A stretch of 64,000 bases of DNA from the NCBI RefSeq assembly GCF_030209355.1, contig NZ_JARVSF010000009.1:124001-188000 (forward strand). Direction: 5' to 3'. A program made the position numbers and the translations under genes. Numbering within the stretch: position 1 is the first letter of the stretch; the number at the start of each line of letters is the position of its first letter. This document shows, in pieces, positions 60,065-64,000 of the stretch. The notes beneath the pieces are model-generated. The model worked only from the letters and a program-made list of their open reading frames with translations. It searched no databases and had not been told where the DNA came from. This stretch comes from Pseudarthrobacter sp. fls2-241-R2A-127 (GTDB lineage Bacteria; Actinomycetota; Actinomycetes; Actinomycetales; Micrococcaceae).

Positions 60065-60763
60065 ATGACAGAAACCAAGAACGCGTTGGTCGTCCGCGGC
60101 GGCTGGGACGGCCACCAGCCCTACGAGGCCACCGAGCTCTTCATCCCCCACCTTCGGGACAACGGCTATGCCGTCCGGGTGGAGGAATCCCCCAAGGTCT
60201 ACGCCGATGCCGAATACATGGCGGGCGTTGACCTGGTCATGCAGTGCATGACCATGAGCACCATCGAAAAGGACGAGTTCGCCGGACTGCGGGCAGCCGT
60301 GGAGAACGGCACCGGCCTGGCAGGATGGCACGGCGGCATCGCCGATTCCTACCGGAACACCTCCGACTACCTGCACCTGATCGGGGGGCAGTTCGCCTGC
60401 CACCCCGGCAAGCACCCCGACGAGTGCGTGGGTGAGCAGTCGGACAACTACGTGCCCTACACCGTCAACATGCTGCCGGCAGCCACCGAACACCCCATCA
60501 CTCAGGGCATCCAGGATTTCGACCTGGTCACGGAGCAGTACTGGGTCCTCGCTGACGACTACATCGATGTCCTGGCCACCACCACCCAGAAAGTCCGCGA
60601 GTGGGACCCCTGGCACCGTGAAGTGACCTCCCCCGCCATCTGGACCCGCCAGTGGGGCAAGGGCAGGATCTTTGTCTCCACGCCCGGGCACCGGGTGGAA
60701 ATCCTCCAGGACCAAAACGTACGCACCATCATCGAAAGGGGCCTGCTGTGGGCAAGCCGTTGA
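60065..60763 (+). CDS. ThuA-like domain protein
   Basis: A 232-residue protein of the ThuA group (class I glutamine-amidotransferase-like fold): ALVVRGGWDGHQPYEATELF, GLAGWHGGIADSYRN with the conserved Trp-His-Gly, the HPDECVGEQ region, and TRQWGKGRIFVSTPGHR at the end. ThuA is needed for trehalose use through 3-ketotrehalose in rhizobia, though its reaction has long been unclear. GGAAAC is the ribosome site. Confidence 0.87.
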   Translation: MTETKNALVVRGGWDGHQPYEATELFIPHLRDNGYAVRVEESPKVYADAEYMAGVDLVMQCMTMSTIEKDEFAGLRAAVENGTGLAGWHGGIADSYRNTSDYLHLIGGQFACHPGKHPDECVGEQSDNYVPYTVNMLPAATEHPITQGIQDFDLVTEQYWVLADDYIDVLATTTQKVREWDPWHREVTSPAIWTRQWGKGRIFVSTPGHRVEILQDQNVRTIIERGLLWASR

Positions 60764-61863
60764 ACGTCGGAATCATTGGCTGCGGAGCCATCATCGCCCA
60801 GTACCTCACCAATTTCCGGCGGCTGGACCAGATCCGGCTGGTGGCCGTGGCGGACCTCGATCCGGCACGCGCCCAGGCCGTGGCGGCTGACTACGACGGC
60901 GTCCGCGCCCTGTCCGTCGAGGAACTGCTCGCCGCTGACGACATCGACCTGGTGCTGAACCTGACCATCCCCGCCGCGCATGCAGAAATCGCCCTGAAGG
61001 CCATTGCTGCGGGCAAGTCTGTCTATGGCGAAAAGCCGCTCGCCGCCACCACTGCCGAAGCACGGCAGGTGCTCGACGCAGCAAAGGCGGCGGGCGTCGT
61101 CGTCGGCTGTGCCCCCGACACCGTCCTCGGCACCGGCATCCAAACCGCGCGCAAGGCGATTGATGACGGGCTGATCGGCGCACCCGTCTCGGCCACTGCC
61201 ACCATGGCGACTCCCGGGCACGAACGCTGGCACCCGAACCCGGACTTCTACTACCAGCCCGGCGGCGGGCCCCTCCTGGACATGGGTCCCTACTACGTCA
61301 CGGCCCTGGTGACGCTGCTGGGACCGGTGGTCTCGGTAGTGGGCGCCGCCAGCCACACGCGGAATGAGCGAACCATCGGCTCCGGACCCCGGCAGGGTGA
61401 AAAAGTAGCCGTCAACATCGACTCCCACGTCACCGGCGTGCTGGTCCACGCGTCCGGGGCGTTGTCCACGCTCTTCATGAGCTTCGACGCCGTAAAGTCC
61501 AAATCGCCCAACATCGAGATCCACGGTGAGCGCGGCTCCCTGGTGGTACCGGACCCGAACCACTTCGACGGGGACGTCCAGCTGTTTTCGCTGGGCGCCG
61601 AGGACTGGGAAACCCTTCCGGCGTCCGCCGGCTATGTTGATTCCGGTCGCGGGTTCGGCATCGCGGACCTGGCCGCCACGCCGGTGGGCAGGGAGCCCCG
61701 GGCCGGCGGCGCCCTGGCCTACCACGCCCTGGAAGTCATGGAATCCGTGCTGGAGTCGGCGCACAAAGGGACCACGGTGGCCATCCAGAGCACTGTTGAG
61801 CGACCCGAAAGCGTGGAACTGACGGTGCTGGCCGAGCAGGCAGACGCGCTCCAGTCCAAGTAG
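60748..61863 (+). CDS. Gfo/Idh/MocA-family oxidoreductase 2
   Basis: A 371-residue protein. The Rossmann motif is VGIIGCGAIIAQYL (residues 7-20), the catalytic Lys is in GEKPLAATT near 95, and LLDMGPYYVTALVTLLG near 178 is the conserved helix. GTG 60748 lies inside the ThuA gene (16-base overlap), with AAAGGGG as ribosome site. It differs clearly from oxidoreductase 1, so the two probably catalyse different steps. Last gene of the operon. Confidence 0.88.
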   Translation: MGKPLNVGIIGCGAIIAQYLTNFRRLDQIRLVAVADLDPARAQAVAADYDGVRALSVEELLAADDIDLVLNLTIPAAHAEIALKAIAAGKSVYGEKPLAATTAEARQVLDAAKAAGVVVGCAPDTVLGTGIQTARKAIDDGLIGAPVSATATMATPGHERWHPNPDFYYQPGGGPLLDMGPYYVTALVTLLGPVVSVVGAASHTRNERTIGSGPRQGEKVAVNIDSHVTGVLVHASGALSTLFMSFDAVKSKSPNIEIHGERGSLVVPDPNHFDGDVQLFSLGAEDWETLPASAGYVDSGRGFGIADLAATPVGREPRAGGALAYHALEVMESVLESAHKGTTVAIQSTVERPESVELTVLAEQADALQSK

Positions 61864-61887
61864 GCCGGTGCGGGGAGCCGCGCCGCG

Positions 61888-63039
61888 CTACAGCAGCTCA
61901 TCGCTGCGGGCGGCGCGGTTCCTGCCCAGCGACTTGGCCCTGTAGAGGGCGGCATCGGCCGAGGCGATGAGCCGGTCCACGCTGGACGTGCCGGCGTCGT
62001 AGACGGAAATTCCGTAACTTGCCGTGGGCAACTCCAGTCCGCCCGGCGCCGCAGCATCGGCCAACCGGCTGCTGATTTCCTCAGCGATTGCCTCCGCGCG
62101 CTCGGCGCTGGCCCCGGGAACCAGGATGACGAATTCCTCCCCGCCGTACCTCCCGGTCAGGTCCGTGGACCGTACGGTGGCCACGCAGGCGTCAGCGAAC
62201 GCCTTCAGGGCGAAGTCCCCGGCGGCGTGCCCGTAGGTGTCGTTGACCGTCTTGAAGTGGTCAAGGTCGGCCAGGATCAGGGCCCCTGAACCGCCGGTGA
62301 TGGTGCGGTCCGCAAGTTGCTCCGCAGCAAGGTCCAGGAACGCCTTGCGGTTCAAAAGCCCGGTGAGGTCATCACGGGTGGCCACCACCCGGAGGGCACG
62401 CGTCTGCTGTTCGCTGCTCAGGGCCGCCATGCTGAACGAGACCACCACCAGCAGCACCATGGTCACCAAGGTGGTCACGGCGGAACCGAAGGCCGTGGTG
62501 AAAACCGGACCGTCCTGCCCGTCCAGAAGGAATGCCATCCACCGGAACAGGTAGAAGACGGACAGCCCTCCAGCGGCCACCGCCATGGGGATGCGGACCC
62601 GCGAGTAGCCCGGTTCCAGGCGCCAGAGCTCATGGGATGCCAGCCCGATGGTGGCGCTCATGGCGGCGAGGAACACGGCCCCGCCGGCCCAGACGTTGGT
62701 GGCGGGGTGGTCCGGCACGGCGGCAACCAGCGTGACCAGCGGGATCCCCGTAAAAGCCCACTTCGGCGGCGGCACCGTGCGCAGCGACCGTGCCCCGGCC
62801 CAGACCGCCACCGCACCGTACACCAGCACTGCGTTCCCCAACGGGTTGGCCCAGGCCTGGTGGGGGGTGCCGTTCAGCAGGAAGCAGGCCGACCCCGCCA
62901 GGAAGCACACCAGGGCAACACACCACCAGCCGCTGTACGGCGAGCGCGTCACCCGGTAGGCGGAAAAGTAGAAGAGGAACACCAGCGCAAGGGCCATCAG
63001 GCCAAAGGCGATGCGCAGGGTTGCGGTGTCCAGAACCAT
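61888..63039 (-). CDS. Membrane-bound diguanylate cyclase (GGDEF)
   Basis: About 383 residues. Seven membrane helices fill residues 1-205, with no recognised ligand-binding motif. The GGDEF domain follows: DDLTGLLNRKAFLDLA, DLDHFKTVNDTYGHAAGD and the active site RYGGEEFVIL. RSTD, five residues before GGEEF, is an intact RxxD inhibitory site, so the enzyme should be active and product-inhibited, making cyclic di-GMP from GTP. No EAL domain is present. ATG 63039 has a G-rich ribosome site; frames upstream are open but non-conserved in style. Confidence 0.88.
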   Translation of the reverse strand: MVLDTATLRIAFGLMALALVFLFYFSAYRVTRSPYSGWWCVALVCFLAGSACFLLNGTPHQAWANPLGNAVLVYGAVAVWAGARSLRTVPPPKWAFTGIPLVTLVAAVPDHPATNVWAGGAVFLAAMSATIGLASHELWRLEPGYSRVRIPMAVAAGGLSVFYLFRWMAFLLDGQDGPVFTTAFGSAVTTLVTMVLLVVVSFSMAALSSEQQTRALRVVATRDDLTGLLNRKAFLDLAAEQLADRTITGGSGALILADLDHFKTVNDTYGHAAGDFALKAFADACVATVRSTDLTGRYGGEEFVILVPGASAERAEAIAEEISSRLADAAAPGGLELPTASYGISVYDAGTSSVDRLIASADAALYRAKSLGRNRAARSDELL

Positions 63040-63286
63040 ATGCAGGAAGTCCCCCCGAAAAGCCCTAATGCTGCTGCAGCAAGTATCACATCCCGCCGCG
63101 CCGCGCAGAAGAAGCCGCACCATGATTAAGCGCTGCACCCCACACTGGGCGGCAGCTGGAACTTCGCTGGGAACTTCGCCGGAGGCAGCGGAGTTGAACC
63201 GGTTATGGACGACCCTCCTTCACATATGCCGTGGCCCCTCTGCAGCCTGACCGGATCACCGGCCACCACAGGAGAGGGGCGCCCCA

Positions 63287-64000
63287 ATGTATGAATGGAT
63301 CATGCTGGGCATCGGCCTGGTCCTGACCGTCGGTACCGGCTTCTTCGTCGCTGCCGAATTCGCCCTTGTAAACCTTGACCGGCATGACCTTGAGTCCCGC
63401 CAGGCCCGGGGCGAGAAACGCCTTGGCCCCACCATCAAAGCGCTGCGGATCACCTCCACCCACCTGTCAGGTGCGCAGCTGGGCATTACGCTGACCACCC
63501 TCTTGACCGGCTACACCTTCGAACCGGCCATCAGCCGGCTGCTCAGTGGACCCCTGACCTCGCTGGGCGTTCCCGATGCGGTGGTCCCCGCCGTCGGCTC
63601 CGTCGCCGGGATCTTCCTGGCCACGGTCTTTTCGATGGTGGTGGGCGAGTTGGTCCCCAAGAACTTTGCCCTGGCACTGCCCCTGGCCACCGCCAAGGTG
63701 GTGGTCCCGTTCCAGGCCCTGTTCACGGCCGTCTTCAAGCCAGTGATCCTGCTCTTCAACAACACGGCCAACCGGATCATCCGGGGATTCGGGATCGAAC
63801 CCAAGGAGGAGCTCTCCGGTGCGCGCAGCGCGGAGGAGCTGAGCTCCTTGGTGCGCCGCTCCGCCGTCGAAGGCGTCCTGGACCTTGACCATGCCACCCT
63901 GCTGCACCGCACCCTGCGTTTTTCCGAGTACAGCGCAGCTGACGTGATGACCCCGCGTGTGCGGATGGCGGCTGTTGGTGCCGGCGACACCGCGGAGGAC
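63287..64000 (+). CDS. CNNM/CorC-HlyC (hemolysin-like) membrane protein, N-terminal part
   Basis: The open frame from ATG 63287 (GGAGAGG upstream) continues past the window end; 238 codons are seen. The DUF21/CNNM membrane domain has GTGFFVAAEFALVNLDRH in helix 1, THLSGAQLGITLTTLLTGY and GELVPKNFALALP, each a family hallmark. The start of the CBS-pair region, YSAADVMTPRVRM, is at the edge. Family members are linked to Mg2+/Co2+ or Na+ transport. The 247 bases between this gene and the divergent cyclase gene hold only promoter DNA. Confidence 0.88.
   Translation, partial: MYEWIMLGIGLVLTVGTGFFVAAEFALVNLDRHDLESRQARGEKRLGPTIKALRITSTHLSGAQLGITLTTLLTGYTFEPAISRLLSGPLTSLGVPDAVVPAVGSVAGIFLATVFSMVVGELVPKNFALALPLATAKVVVPFQALFTAVFKPVILLFNNTANRIIRGFGIEPKEELSGARSAEELSSLVRRSAVEGVLDLDHATLLHRTLRFSEYSAADVMTPRVRMAAVGAGDTAED

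Noticed and set aside
1..64000. Mobile element, prophage, CRISPR array, tRNA or rRNA genes
   Set aside because: No transposase, integrase, phage structural gene, regularly spaced repeat array or cloverleaf/rRNA sequence was seen. The gene content is chromosomal metabolic.

Overview
The window comes from a high-GC actinobacterium. Gene content and style point to a soil or plant-associated member of the Micrococcaceae (Arthrobacter/Pseudarthrobacter type): twin-arginine lipoproteins, MptB-like GT87 mannosyltransferases, FadR/LacI-controlled sugar operons, an ABC sugar importer without its own ATPase, and several probable leaderless promoters. This assignment is inference; there is no rRNA or other phylogenetic marker. 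I see no tRNA, rRNA, CRISPR array, prophage or insertion sequence.

Layout. 1-4.3 kb: the start of a nucleoside hydrolase diverging from its likely LacI repressor, a solitary RelA/SpoT-domain protein and a Tat-exported arylsulfotransferase-like protein. 4.4-9.3 kb: an EmrB/QacA-type exporter and a small membrane protein diverging from a TetR gene across two near-identical operators, then a MacB-like ABC pair. 9.5-15.2 kb: a VOC protein, then a minus-strand sulfonate operon (ssuABC-like transporter, TauD-like dioxygenase, flavin-dependent monooxygenase). 15.8-20.4 kb: a low-affinity iron permease-like protein, a small conserved protein, a TetR/membrane-protein pair around a perfect operator palindrome, an SDR and an AraC regulator.

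20.4-30.2 kb is a plant-polysaccharide region. A three-gene minus-strand operon (DUF5107-TPR protein, cellulase-like GH, GH35) diverges from a Tat-secreted rhamnogalacturonan lyase followed by a TatA-like gene. 30.2-38.9 kb is mixed: a small membrane gene with an in-frame TGA, AraC+VOC, a UvrA-like ABC protein, an alpha/beta hydrolase, a MOSC protein, an MHS transporter and a beta-hydroxyacid dehydrogenase. 39.2-43.4 kb holds three GT87-type membrane glycosyltransferases; two of them appear to start at ATT codons. 43.5-46.1 kb: MerR, SulP transporter and DUF1003 protein.

46.1-53.2 kb: a FadR-type regulator, an anion-type MFS transporter and five overlapping genes whose families and order match D-apionate catabolism through L-erythrulose to D-erythrose 4-phosphate. 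53.3-61.9 kb: a LacI repressor diverging from a CUT1 ABC importer with two Gfo/Idh/MocA oxidoreductases, a sugar isomerase/epimerase and a ThuA-like protein, probably a glycoside pathway that proceeds through oxidised intermediates. 61.9-64 kb: a diguanylate cyclase and the beginning of a CNNM/CBS membrane protein cut by the window edge.

Taken together, the second half reads as catabolism of plant cell-wall sugars. Apiose is a known component of rhamnogalacturonan II, so the lyase and the apionate genes may serve the same lifestyle, though the genes converting apiose to apionate are not in the window.
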